Below are positions 49,201 through 62,174 of a stretch of DNA of 64,000 nt, one piece after another. The translations under genes and the position numbers were made by a program. This stretch comes from Apostichopus japonicus (taxonomy: Eukaryota; Echinodermata; Holothuroidea; Aspidochirotida; Stichopodidae), in the NCBI RefSeq assembly GCF_037975245.1, contig NC_092575.1:18175841-18239840 (forward strand), written 5' to 3'. The stretch's first letter is position 1. Each line of letters starts with the position of its first letter. The notes beneath the pieces were generated by a model. That model saw nothing but the letters and a program-made list of their open reading frames with translations, was not told the origin of the DNA and did no database searches.

Positions 49201-52200
49201 GGCATCTACTTTAGGCTGCCATTAGTTGCATTGTTTTTAAGGTATATTTATATGACATTTAAGTTTTGTACCCCACAAGCTACACTGGTACTCATATAAT
49301 GTTAGGTCCTACAATGCGAATGATAAGTTTTATTCTGTACAGATTATCGCTGTCAATTAGATATATTTATATTGAAGAGTTTGCATTGTTTGCTAGGTAG
49401 ATGGATTTATTTCTAATTAAGTTCTTGAGAGACATATTGTAATTGTAATTTAACTGTCTGTACCCCACAAGGTATCCTGGCACTCATACCACATGACCAG
49501 AATACAGCATCAGTATGGGAATTTTCATTATCCTGTATATAAAGCACTGCCAAAACTATTGTTGGCTACTCATAGCAATGAAGGCATCTACTTTAGGCTG
49601 CCATTAGTTGCATTGTTTTTAAGGTATATTTATATGGCATTTAAGTTTTGTACCCCACAAGCTACACTGGTACTCATATAATGTTAGATCCTACAATGCG
49701 AATGATAAGTATTTTTTTGTATAGATTATCGCTGTCAATTAGATGAATTTATATTGAAGAATTTTCATTGTTTGCTAGGTAGATGGATTTAGTTCTTATT
49801 AAGTTCTTGAGAGACATATTGTAATTTAATTTCAATGTCTGTACCCCACAAGGTATCCTGGCACTCATACCACATGACCAGAGTATAGTACAACAAATTG
49901 TAATTTAACTGTCTGTACCCCACAAGGTATCCTGGCACTCATACCACATGACCAGAGTACAGTACGACAAATTGTAATTTAACTGTCTGTACCCCACAAG
50001 GTATCCTGGCACTCATACCACATGACCAGAGTACAGTACAACAAATTGTAATTTAAATGTCTGTACCCCACAAGGTATCCTGGTACTCATACAACATGAC
50101 CAGAGTACAAAATCAACAAGTTAATATTTATTATCCAGTATATCAAGCACTGTAAAAAATATTGTTGGCTACTCATAGCAATGAAGGCATCTACTTTAGG
50201 CTGCCATTAGTTGCATTGTTTTTAAGGTATATTTATATGGCATTTAAGTTTTGTACCCCAAAAGCTACACTGGTACTCATATACTGTAATGTTAGGTCCT
50301 ACAATGCGAATGATAAGTATTTTTTTGTATAGATTATCGCTGTCAATTAGATGAATTTATATTGAAGAATTTCCATTGTTTGCTAGGTAGATGGATTTAG
50401 TTCTTATTAAGTTCTTGAGACACATATTGTAATTTAATTTCAATGTCTGTACCCCACAAGGTATCCTGGCACTCATACAACATGACCAGAGTACAGTATC
50501 AACAAGTTAATATTTATTATCCAGTATATCAAGCACTGTAAAAAATATTGTTGGCTACTCATAGCAATGAAGGCATCTACTTTAGGCTGCCATTAGTTGC
50601 ATTGTTTTTAAGGTATATATATGACATTTAAGTTTTGTACCCCACAAGCTACACTGGTACTCATATAATGTTAGGTCCTACAATGCGAATGATAAGTATT
50701 TTTTTGTATAGATTATCGCTGTCAATTAGATGAAGTTATATTGAAGAATTTTCATTGTTTGCTAGGTAGATGGATTTAGTTCTTATTAAGTTCTTGAGAG
50801 ACTAATTGTAATTTAACTGTCGGTACCCCACAAGGTATCCTGGCACTCATACCACATGACCAGAATACAGTACGACAAATTGTAATTTAACTGTCTGTAC
50901 CCCACAAGGTATCCTGGCACTCATACCACATGACCAGAGTATAGTACAACAAATTGTAATTTAACTGTCTGTACCCCACAAGGTATCCTGGCACTCATAC
51001 CACATGACCAGAGTACAGTACGACAAATTGTAATTTAACTGTCTGTACCCCACAAGGTATCCTGGCACTCATACAACATTACCAGAGTACAAAATCAACA
51101 AGTTAATATTCATTTTCCAGTATATCAAGCACTGTAAAAACTATTGTTGGCTGCTCATAGCAATGAAGGCATCTACTTTAGGCTGCCATTTAGTTGCATT
51201 GTTTTTAAGGTATATTTATATGACATTTAAGTTTTGTACCCCAAAAGCTACACTGGTACTCATATACTGTAATGTTAGGTCCTACAATGCGAATGATAAG
51301 TATTTTTTTGTATCGATTATCGCTGTCAATTAGATGAATTTATATTGAAGAATTTCCATTGTTTGCTAGGTAGATGGATTTAGTTCTTATTAAGTTCTTG
51401 AGAGACATATTGTAATTTAATTTCAGTGTCTGTACCCCACAAGGTATCCTGGCACTCATACAACATGACCAGAGTACAGTATCAACAAGTTAATATTTAT
51501 TATCCAGTATATCAAGCACTGTAAAAAATATTGTTGGCTACTCATAGCAATGAAGGCATCTACTTTAGGCTGCCATTAGTTGCATTGTTTTTAAGGTATA
51601 TTTATATGACATTTAAGTTTTGTACCCCACAAGCTACACTGGTACTCATATAATGTTAGGTCCTACAATGCGAATGATAAGTTTTATTCTGTACAGATTA
51701 TCGCTGTCAATTAGATATATTTATATTGAAGAGTTTGCATTGTTTGCTAGGTAGATGGATTTATTTCTAATTAAGTTCTTGAGAGACATATTGTAATTGT
51801 AATTTAACTGTCTGTACCCCACAAGGTATCCTGGCACTCATACCACATGACCAGAATACAGCATCAGTATGGGAATTTTCATTATCCTGTATATAAAGCA
51901 CTGCCAAAACTATTGTTGGCTACTCATAGCAATGAAGGCATCTACTTTAGGCTGCCATTTAGTTGCATTGTTTTTAAGGTATATTTATATGACATTTAAG
52001 TTTTGTACCCCACAAGCTACACTGGTACTCATATAATGTTAGGTCCTACAATGCGAATGATAAGTATTTTTCTGTATAGATTATCGCTGTCAATTAGATG
52101 AATTTATATTGAAGAATTTCCATTGTTTGCTAGGTAGATGGATTTAGTTCTTATTAAGTTCTTGAGAGACATATTGTAATTTAATTTCAATGTCTGTACC

Positions 52201-55200
52201 CCACAAGGTATCCTGGCACTCATACAACATGACCAGAGTACAAAATCAACAAGTTAATATTTATTATCCAGTATATCAAGCACTGTAAAAAATATTGTTG
52301 GCTACTCATAGCAATGAAGGCATCTACTTTAGGCTGCCATTAGTTGCATTGTTTTTAAGGTATATATATGACATTTAAGTTTTGTACCCCACAAGCTACA
52401 CTGGTACTCATATAATGTTAGGTCCTACAATGCGAATGATAAGTATTTTTTTGTATAGATTATCGCTGTCAATTAGTTGAATTTATATTGAAGAATTTTC
52501 ATTGTTTGCTAGGTAGATGGATTTAGTTCTTATTAAGTTCTTGAGAGACAAATTGTAATTGAACTGTCTGTACCCCACAAGGTATCCTAGCACTCATACC
52601 ACATGACCAGAGTACAGTACGACAAATTGTAATTTAACTGTCTGTACCCCACAAGGTATCCTGGCACTCATACCACATGACCAGAGTATAGTACAACAAA
52701 TTGTAATTTAAATGTCTGTACCCCACAAGGTATCCTGGTAATCATACCACATTACCAGAGTACAGTACGACAAATTGTAATTTAACTGTCTGTATCCCAC
52801 AAGGTATCCTGGCACTCATACCACATGACCAGAGTACAGTACGACAAATTGTAATTTAACTGTCTGTACCCCACAAGGTATCCTGGCACTCATACAACAT
52901 GACCAGAGTACAAAATCAACAAGTTAATATTTATTATCCAGTATATCAAGCACTGTAAAAAATATTGTTGGCTACTCATAGCAATGAAGGCGTATACCTT
53001 AGGCTGCCACTTAGTTGCATTGTTTTTAAGGTATATTTATATGACATTTAAGTTTTGTACCCCACAAGCTACACTGGTACTCATATAATGTTAGGTCCTA
53101 CAATGCGAATGATAAGTATTTTTTTGTATAGATTATCGCTGTCAATTAGATGAATTTATATTGAAGAATTTTCATTGTTTGCTAGGTAGATGGATTTATT
53201 TCTTATTAAGTTCTTGAGAGACATATTGTAATTTAATTTCAATTTCTGTACCCCACAAGGTATCCTGGCACTCATACAACATGACCAGAGTACAAAATCA
53301 ACAAGTTAATATTTATTATCCAGTATATCAAGCACTGTAAAAAATATTGTTGGCTACTCATAGCAATGAAGGCATCTACTTTAGGCTGCCATTAGTTGCA
53401 TTGTTTTTAAGGTATATATATGACATTTAAGTTTTGTACCCCACAAGCTACACTGGTACTCATATAATGTTAGGTCCTACAATGCGAATGATAAGTATTT
53501 TTTTGTATAGATTATCGCTGTCAATTAGTTGAATTTATATTGAAGAATTTTCATTGTTTGCTAGGTAGATGGATTTAGTTCTTATTAAGTTCTTGAGAGA
53601 CAAATTGTAATTGAACTGTCTGTACCCCACAAGGTATCCTAGCACTCATACCACATGACCAGAGTACAGTACGACAAATTGTAATTTAACTGTCTGTACC
53701 CCACAAGGTATCCTGGCACTCATACCACATGACCAGAGTATAGTACAACAAATTGTAATTTAAATGTCTGTACCCCACAAGGTATCCTGGTAATCATACC
53801 ACATTACCAGAGTACAGTACGACAAATTGTAATTTAACTGTCTGTATCCCACAAGGTATCCTGGCACTCATACCACATGACCAGAGTACAGTACGACAAA
53901 TTGTAATTTAACTGTCTGTACCCCACAAGGTATCCTGGCACTCATACAACATGACCAGAGTACAAAATCAACAAGTTAATATTTATTATCCAGTATATCA
54001 AGCACTGTAAAAAATATTGTTGGCTACTCATAGCAATGAAGGCGTATACCTTAGGCTGCCACTTAGTTGCATTGTTTTTAAGGTATATTTATATGACATT
54101 TAAGTTTTGTACCCCACAAGCTACACTGGTACTCATATAATGTTAGGTCCTACAATGCGAATGATAAGTATTTTTTTGTATAGATTATCGCTGTCAATTA
54201 GATGAATTTATATTGAAGAATTTCCATTGTTTGCTAGGTAGATGGATTTAGTTCTTATTAAGTTCTTGAGAGATATATTGTAATTTAATTTCAATTTCTG
54301 TACCCCACAAGGTATCCTGGCACTCATACAACATGACCAGAGTACAAAATCAACAAGTTAATATTTATTATCCAGTATATCAAGCACTGTAAAAAATATT
54401 GTTGGCTACTCATAGCAATGAAGGCATCTACTTTAGGCTGCCATTAGTTGCATTGTTTTTAAGGTATATTTATATGGCATTTAAGTTTTGTACCCCACAA
54501 GCTACACTGGTACTCATATAATGTTAGATCCTACAATGCGAATGATAAGTATTTTTTTGTATAGATTATCGCTGTCAATTAGATGAATTTATACTGAAGA
54601 ATTTTCATTGTTTGCTAGGTAGATGGATTTAGTTCTTATTAAGTTCTTGAGAGACATATTGTAATTTAATTTCAATGTCTGTACCCCACAAGGTATCCTG
54701 GCACTCATACAACATGACTGCAGAGTACAAAATCAACAAGTTAATATTTATTATCCAGTATATCAAGCACTGTAAAAAATATTGTTGGCTACTCATAGCA
54801 ATGAAGGCATCTACTTTAGGCTGCCATTAGTTGCATTGTTTTTAAGGTATATATATGACATTTAAGTTTTGTACCCCACAAGCTACACTGGTACTCATAT
54901 AATGTTAGGTCCTACAATGCGAATGATAAGTATTTTTTTGTATAGATTATCGCTGTCAATTAGTTGAATTTATATTGAAGAATTTTCATTGTTTGCTAGG
55001 TAGATGGATTTAGTTCTTATTAAGTTCTTGAGAGACAAATTGTAATTTAACTGTCTGTACCCCACAAGGTATCCTAGCACTCATACCACATGACCAGAGT
55101 ACAGTACGACAAATTGTAATTTAACTGTCTGTACCCCACAAGGTATCCTGGCACTCATACCACATGACCAGAGTATAGTACAACAAATTGTAATTTAAAT

Positions 55201-56230
55201 GTCTGTACCCCACAAGGTATCCTGGTAATCATACCACATTACCAGAGTACAGTACGACAAATTGTAATTTAACTGTCTGTACCCCACAAGGTATCCTGGC
55301 ACTCATACCACATGACCAGAGTACAGTACGACAAATTGTAATTTAACTGTCTGTACCCCACAAGGTATCCTGGCACTCATACAACATGACCAGAGTACAA
55401 AATCAACAAGTTAATATTTATTATCCAGTATATCAAGCACTGTAAAAAATATTGTTGGCTACTCATAGCAATGAAGGCGTATACCTTAGGCTGCCACTTA
55501 GTTGCATTGTTTTTAAGGTATATTTATATGACATTTAAGTTTTGTACCCCACAAGCTACACTGGTACTCATATAATGTTAGGTCCTACAATGCGAATGAT
55601 AAGTATTTTTTTGTATAGATTATCGCTGTCAATTAGATGAATTTATATTGAAGAATTTCCATTGTTTGCTAGGTAGATGGATTTAGTTCTTATTAAGTTC
55701 TTGAGAGATATATTGTAATTTAATTTCAATTTCTGTACCCCACAAGGTATCCTGGCACTCATACAACATGACCAGAGTACAAAATCAACAAGTTAATATT
55801 TATTATCCAGTATATCAAGCACTGTAAAAAATATTGTTGGCTACTCATAGCAATGAAGGCATCTACTTTAGGCTGCCATTAGTTGCATTGTTTTTAAGGT
55901 ATATTTATATGGCATTTAAGTTTTGTACCCCACAAGCTACACTGGTACTCATATAATGTTAGATCCTACAATGCGAATGATAAGTATTTTTTTGTATAGA
56001 TTATCGCTGTCAATTAGATGAATTTATATTGAAGAATTTTCATTGTTTGCTAGGTAGATGGATTTAGTTCTTATTAAGTTCTTGAGAGATATATTGTAAT
56101 TTAATTTCAATGTCTGTACCCCACAAGGTATCCTGGCACTCATACAACATGACCAGAGTACAAAATCAACAAGTTAATATTTATTATCCAGTATATCAAG
56201 CACTGTAAAAAATATTGTTGGCTACTCATA

Positions 56231-59200
56231 GCAATGAAGGCAAATCTACTTTAGGCTGCCATTTAGATGAACATGTTGATATTACATTTAAGTTCTGTAC
56301 CCCACAAGCTACACTTGTACTCATATAATCTTAAGTCCTACAATGCGAATAAAAATTTTACTGTACAGATAACCACGGTCAATCAATGAATTCATATCAA
56401 GGAATATCCATTGTTTGCTAGGTAGAAGGATTTAGTTCTTGTTAAGTTCTTGAGAGACAACCATTAATTTAATTTAACTGTCTGTACCCCACAAGTTATC
56501 CTGGTACTCTTACCACATTACCAGAATACAGTATCAATTCGTGAATTTTCATATTCCAGTATAAAACCAAGGTCAAAGTTATTGTTGGCTTCTAATAGCA
56601 ATGAAGGCATCTACTTTAGGCTGCCACTTAGATGCATTAAGGTATATTTATATCACGTCAAAGTTCTGTACCCCACAAGCTACACTGGTACTCATATAAT
56701 CTTAAGTCCTATGATGCAAATTATCAATTTACTATACAGATATCCATGGTAAATTCTTTGAATCCATATTGAAGGAATTCCATTGTTTGTTAGGTAGAAG
56801 GATTTAATTCTTGTTAAGTTCTTGAGAGACAAATTGTAATTTAACTGTCTGTACCCCACAAGGTATCCTAGCACTCATACCACATGACCAGAGTACAGTA
56901 TCAACAAGTTAATATTTATTATCCGGTATATAAAGCACTGTCAAAGTTATTGTTGGCTACTCATAGCACTGAAGGCATCTACTCAAGGCTGCCTGCAAAG
57001 ATGCATTAAGGTATATTTTTGGCTAGGTAGAAGGATTTAGCTCTTGTTACGTTCTTGAGAGACAAATTTTAATTTAATATAACTGTCTGTACCCCACAAG
57101 GTATCCTGGCACTCATACAGCATGACCAGAACACAGCATCAATAGGTGAATTTTCATATTCCAGTATAAAACCAGGGTCAAAGTTATTGTTTGGCTTCTA
57201 ATAGCAATGGAGGCATCTACTCTAGCTGCCACTTAGATGCATTAAGGTATATTTATATCACATTTAAGTTCTGTACCCCACAAGCTACACTGGTACTCAT
57301 AATATTAGGTCCTACAATGCGAATGATAAGTTTTATTCTGTACAGATTATCGCTGTCAATTAGATATATTTATATTAAAGAGTTTGCATTGTTTGCTAGG
57401 TAGATGGATTTATTTCTAATTAAGTTCTTGAGAGACATATTGTAATTGTAATTTAACTGTCTGTACCCCACAAGGTATCCTGGCACTCATACCACATGAC
57501 CAGAATACAGCATCAATAGGTGAATTTTTATTATCCAGTATATAAAGCATTGTCAAAGTTATTGTTGGCTATTCATAGCACTGAAGACATCTACTTTAGA
57601 CTGCCTGCATAGATGCATTAAGGTATATTTTTGGCTAGGTAGAAGGATTTAGCTCTTGTTAAGTTCTTGAGAGACAAATTTTAATTTAATATAACTGTCT
57701 GTACCCCACAAGGTATCCTGGCACTCATACAACATGACCAGAGTACAAAATCAACAAGTTAATATTTATTACCAGTATATAAAGCACTGTAAAAAATATT
57801 GTTGGCTACTTATAGCAATGAAGGCATCTACTTTAGGTTGCCATTTAGATGCATAAGGTATGTTTATATTACATTTAAGTTCTGTACCCCACAAGCTACA
57901 CTTGTACTCATATAATCTTAAGTCCTACAATGCGAATAAAAATTTTGCTGTACAGATTACCACGGTCAATTGATGAATTCATATCAAGGAATATCCATTG
58001 TTTGCTAGGTAGAAGGATTTAGTTCTTGTTAAGTTCTTGAGAGACAAATTTTAATTAAATTTAACTGTCTGTACCCCACAAGGTATCCTGGTACTCATAC
58101 CACATGACCAGAATACAGCATCAATAGGTGAATTTTCATATTACAGTATTAAACCAGGGTCAAAGTTATCGTTTGGCTTCTCAATGGAGGTATCTATTCT
58201 AGCTGCCACTTAGATGCATTAAGGTGTATTTATATCACTTTTAAGTTCTGTACCCCACAAGCTACACTGGTACTCATATAATATTAGGTCCTACAATGCG
58301 AATGATAAGTATTTTTCTGTATAGATTATCGCTGTCAATTTGCTGAATTCATATCAAGGAATATCCATTGTTTGCTACTGTAGGTAGAAGGATTTAGTTC
58401 TTGTTTAGTTCTTGAGAGACAAATTGTAATTTAACTGTCTGTACCCCACAAGGTATATTGGCACTCATACCACATGACCAGAGTACTGTACGACAAATTG
58501 TAATTTAACTGTCTGTACCCCACGAGGTATCCTGGCACTCATACCACATGACCAGAGTACAGTATCAGCAAGTTCATATTTATTATCCAGTATATAAAGC
58601 ACTGTAAAAATTATTGTTGGCTACTCATAGCAATGAAGGCATCTACTTTAGGTTGCCATTTAGATGAATTAAGGTATATTTATATTACATTTAAGTTCTG
58701 TACCCCACAAGCTACACTTGTACTCATATAATCTTTAGTCCTACAATGCGAATAAAAGTTTTACTGTACAGATAACCATGGTAAATTCTTTGAATTGATA
58801 TTGAAGAATTTCCATTGTTTGCTAGGTAGAAGGATAAAGGTTTTGTTATTAGTTCTTGAGAGACAAATATTAATATAATTTAACTCTCTGTACCCCACAA
58901 GGTATCCTGGCACTCATACCACATAACCAGAGTACAGTATCAACAAGTTAATATTTATTATCCAGCATATAAAGCACTGTAAAAAATATTGTTGGCTACT
59001 CATAGCAATGGAGACATCTACTTTAGGCTGCCATTTAGATGCATTAAGGTATATTTATATTACATTTAAGTTCTGTACCCCACAAGGTACACTTGTACTC
59101 ATATAATCTTAAATCCTACAATGCGAATAAAAATTTTACTGTACAGATAACCACTGTCAATCGATGAATTCATATCAAGAAACAACCATTGTTTGATAGG

Positions 59201-59866
59201 TAGAAGGATTTAGTTCTTGTTAAGTTCTTGAGAGACAAATTTTAATTAAATTTAACTGTCTGTACCCCACAAGGTATCCTGGCACTCATACAACATGACC
59301 AGAATACAGCATCAATAGGTGAATTTTCATATTCCAGTATAAAACCAAGGTCAAAGTTATTGTTTATAACTTCTAATAGAAACAAAGGCATCTACTTTAG
59401 GCTGCCACTTAGATGCATTAAGGTATACTTATATCACATTTTAATTTTGTACCTCACAAGCTACACTTGTACCCATATAATCTTCTGTCCTACAATGAAA
59501 TTAATAAATTTACTGTACAGATTACTACTGTCAATTAGATGAATTCATATCAAGAAATTTCCATTGTTTGCTAGGTAGAAGGATTTAGTTCTTTTGAGCC
59601 AAATTGCAAATTGAAGTTTTATTTCACTTTCTGTACGCCACAAGGTATCCTGGCACTCATACAACATGGCCAGCATCAATTGGTGAATTTTCATTATCCA
59701 GTATACAGCAACTGTCGAAGTTATTGTTGGCTTCTAATAGCAATGAAGGCATCTACTTTAGGCTGCAACAAGGATGCATTAAGGTGCATTGATATCACAT
59801 TTAAGTTCTGTACCCCACAAGCTACACTGGTACTCAAATAATATTTAGGTCCTAGAATGCAAATGG
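56231..59866 (+). repeat. Diverged right edge of the complex satellite
   Basis: Units here differ from each other and from the core by many substitutions and indels, have lost the higher-order order, and mix features of the left section (acagataacc, tgaattcatatcaagg) with those of the middle. The last recognisable unit ends in gtcctagaatgcaaatgg at about 59,866. Confidence 0.88.
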
Positions 59867-60298
59867 TAACAATAACACAAGAAACATGATTCAACAATAT
59901 ACAGTGATAGTAATTAGGTAATCTCCTTCCAGGCTACACAGTAAAGGTTAATCTCATTTACTTGAAGGGATCAATATATCCTAGCTTACCTGGTAGCTCC
60001 TAACTTTTATACCTTTATTTGTTTAGATTCTTATGGTTTTCATTCCCCGATCCGTATTATAAAGCAAGAGATGTAGTGTAACCTTGAACTTAATTAGTTT
60101 TTGTTTACACCACAATCATCATATGTTTTGTTCATGGAACAGCTTAAAACCCTTTCTTGTATATTCAGTTGAGCTACAGCAAATCAGGATTAAACAACAC
60201 CACACAATACAACACGATCCTTAAAAGTGTCATTTATTTAATTAACTGTCCAATTAATTAAGGAATAATTAAAACACTAATGTGTATGCTAGCCACCA
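59867..60298. other. No feature recognised between array and relics
   Basis: AT-rich unique-looking DNA just outside the satellite. No coding exon or transposon end is recognised. Confidence 0.5.
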
Positions 60299-60392
60299 TT
60301 GTTCCTCACAAGGTATCTTCATCCTCACCGTTACCCCTAAGGTATCCTCACGCTCATTGCTGTTCCTCACAAGGTGTTCCCCATAAGGTATT
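60299..60392 (+). repeat. Degenerate relics of the satellite anchor
   Basis: About 430 bp beyond the array, four short anchor-like pieces occur in a row: gttcctcacaaggtatc, ttacccctaaggtatcctca, gttcctcacaaggtg and ttccccataaggtatt. They resemble the array anchor gtaccccacaaggtatcc but lack the rest of the unit. Confidence 0.5.
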
Positions 60393-60440
60393 AAGTGTGG
60401 GTATGCGTGTGCGTGTCTGTGTGCGTGAGTGAGTGAGCAA
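60393..60440. repeat. Impure (GT)n/(GTGA)n microsatellite
   Basis: The stretch gtgtgggtatgcgtgtgcgtg, continuing to gtgagtgagtgagc, is a short low-complexity tract. Confidence 0.7.
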
Positions 60441-60447
60441 AATTAAG

Positions 60448-60995
60448 TATGTCGCAAACTCCTCCTAGACCCCAAGTCCTGTCGAGTTCAAGCTTGGTGG
60501 GTGGGAGCCTGACCATGTTAACTCATGCCTGCGTGATTGATGACGTCAAAGAGGTTGAAGGTCAAGAAATCTAAAAATTAGTTTTTAGCCATTTTCTGCA
60601 TGCCAACTTGTTGGACAAAGGCATTAAACCACATTATATGTAGAGAATGAAGAGACAAAGTTTAAAACAAGACAGATTTAGGCTTGTAGTTAACGGGTCA
60701 ATTGAGTTAAAGTTAAAATTGGTCTCAATTGTGCAAAAGAGTGTGTCCTAGACTGTTAGTCTGATCAGGTTCAAACTTGGTGGGTAGGTGCCTGACCATG
60801 TACTGTAAACTTGATCTTTGGTGATTGTCTAAATGTCATAGGTGAAAGGTCAAATACCCAGAATGTGTAGCCATTTTCTGCTTGTCAGCATGTTGGAAAA
60901 AGTCATTAAACCACAAATATGTTGACTATAATGAGACAAATTTTAAATTAAAACTTATGCAGTTGTTTAGGGTCAAGGTCAAAGTTCATTGTAGA
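60448..60995 (+). repeat. Tandem duplication, 283-bp period, two diverged copies
   Basis: The segments cttggtgggtgggagcctgaccatg (about 60,493) and cttggtgggtaggtgcctgaccatg (about 60,776) lie 283 bp apart. Similarity continues through gtagccattttctgc/tagccattttctgc, tgttggaaaaag/ttgttggacaaag and cattaaaccaca. The two copies are clearly diverged. No coding content is seen. Confidence 0.75.
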
Positions 60996-61106
60996 TCCAT
61001 TCCATCATAAAAGAGATGAGTACCATAGATTGCCATCTTGTCTTATGTTTTAATCTTAATAGATGCTAAGATCCCATAACATGGGAGTTTATTAGGCAAG
61101 TTTCAG

Positions 61107-61191
61107 GAGAGATATGATTGATAAAGATGGCTACCTTCAAGGTATGCAAGGAATTAAGATGACTAATGAAGCAATCCATGGCAGAATGAAG
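61107..61191 (+). CDS. Putative internal exon of an unidentified spliced gene
   Basis: An 85-bp stretch between acceptor ttattaggcaagtttcag and donor AAG followed by gtgaga. Reading from the second base gives 28 residues, with DKDGYLQGMQGIKM and TNEAIHGRMK, and ends in phase 0. A stop (tag, 61,093-61,095) lies just upstream in the same frame inside the inferred intron, so the acceptor is needed. Phase matches the downstream exons at 61,516 and 62,224. Upstream exons are not found; they may lie left of the satellite or among repeats. I do not recognise the protein. Confidence 0.5.
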
Positions 61192-61515
61192 GTGAGATGA
61201 CAAAACTATTAATTAATGGATCATTCAACTGTCAATTTGAGTATAGTTTCATTAGTTTAATGTATGTTTAATTGCTTTGTTCAAGGGCTGTCCTAACATG
61301 TTAGTGTTTGATATCATGAGATGCAAGGTTAAATTGCGACTAACATGCAACATCATGTAACATGTTGAAAATTTCAAGTTTCATTGCTTACACTACATTT
61401 CGTTTTAATAGAATGTTGAGTGAAACTACCCACTGCTGTAGGGGATGAAACATTTGGTGTTTAATCCACAAGCTCCAGCTCATTCATTGGGGCTTAAATT
61501 TCAACTCCTACCCAG

Positions 61516-61530
61516 ATCCCAACGAAGAGA
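61516..61530 (+). CDS. Possible 15-nt microexon
   Basis: Between acceptor ttcaactcctacccag and a consensus donor (AGA followed by gtaagt) lie 15 bases encoding IPTKR in phase 0, compatible in phase with the exons on both sides. Consensus sites this close can arise by chance; skipping it also leaves the frame intact, so it could be an alternative exon or nothing. Confidence 0.3.
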
Positions 61531-61714
61531 GTAAGTGACGTCTGCTCTGTAACGCGACAATAGCATAAGAGACGGTGGTATGAACAGACCTTATGGGGAA
61601 AAACTTAACACGTCATTTAACGAAAGTGAAAATATTCCCCATCTTGGTGGGGTGGAATTCATTTCCCCCGTGGGTTGTATAACAAAAGAGAAATCTGTAA
61701 GCAACGATGATTAT

Positions 61715-61792
61715 TAATGCATCTTTGCGTGATTGATTACTAATCCATCTTTGCGTGATTGATTATTAATCCATATTTGCATGATTGATTAT
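61715..61792 (+). repeat. 26-bp tandem repeat, three copies (left of MITE)
   Basis: The unit taatccatctttgcgtgatt plus gattat starts at 61,715, 61,741 and 61,767. The same repeat resumes at 62,175 and 62,201 beyond the inserted element. Confidence 0.85.
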
Positions 61793-62174
61793 TATACAAA
61801 TATTGAATGGTTATGAGTGCAATAGTGCAAATATTTCATGAGTTGAAAGATGGAATGTTCCATTCAACGGGGCGCAGCAGAGTTGAATGGAACAAATTAC
61901 ATCTTTCAGTGAATGAAATATTTGCACATTGCACGAATGGAAACCATTCATTATTTGTTTTATACACCATATTATATTAAGATGGGTAAAATGCACTCAT
62001 GCAACCGATTGTTTTGAACAGACAGGTTTCTCTGCTCTCTTACCATTGAAAAAGTGCTACCAAAAAAGTATAACTCATGGTTCTATTTCATAGAGTGGAA
62101 TAGAGCGGATTTTGCATGCAATCAACGAGCAATTGACCAATCAAATGACCAGACTACAATTAGGTGTTGTATAA
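61791..62174. mobile_element. MITE inserted in the 26-bp repeat, with long internal palindrome
   Basis: Bounded by a 13-bp perfect inverted repeat gattattatacaa (61,787-61,799) and ttgtataataatc (62,167-62,179). Inside it, 61,796-61,958 is an imperfect palindrome: gtgcaatagtgcaaatattt and aaatatttgcacattgcac are opposed, as are gttccattcaac and gttgaatggaac, around a short loop of ggggcgcagcaga. The tandem repeat continues on both sides, so this is an insertion. A TA target is likeliest but I cannot fix the duplication exactly. No protein is encoded. Confidence 0.6.

Larger units (their letters stand above)
37029..56230 (+). repeat. Satellite section rich in 74-bp sub-repeats
   Basis: Here units carry a ttgcattgtttttaagg segment not seen to the left, and alternate between a plain junction (attgtaatttaatttcaatgt) and a junction expanded by 3-7 copies of the 74-bp sub-repeat. 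Multi-kilobase duplications are evident: 39,645-39,866 is reproduced at 43,319-43,540 (3,674 bp apart), and the seven-copy cluster at 38.7 kb resembles that at 44.9 kb. The variant cgtatacc marks three related blocks at 52,991, 54,043 and 55,478. Confidence 0.9.
29001..59866 (+). repeat. AT-rich complex satellite array (about 380-bp unit)
   Basis: A head-to-tail array of about 31 kb. Each unit contains two related anchors, gtaccccacaaggtatcctgg and gtaccccacaagctacactgg, each followed by (c/t)actcata and spaced about 190 bp apart, which suggests an ancient dimer. The second half carries gtcctacaatgcgaat and attgtttgctaggtag. The array contains variable runs of a 74-bp sub-repeat and several layers of higher-order repeat. 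Open frames in it are short, mostly on the minus strand, and recur because the repeat recurs; no gene is supported. Left edge is cut by the gap; right edge decays and ends at about 59,866. Confidence 0.97.

Noticed and set aside
29001-59866. CRISPR-like array (regular short repeats with spacers)
   Set aside because: The intervals are themselves repeated rather than unique, the unit is far too long, there are no cas genes and the context is eukaryotic.
61811-61996. Minus-strand 61-codon frame
   Set aside because: It lies inside the palindromic MITE and reflects its inverted arms.
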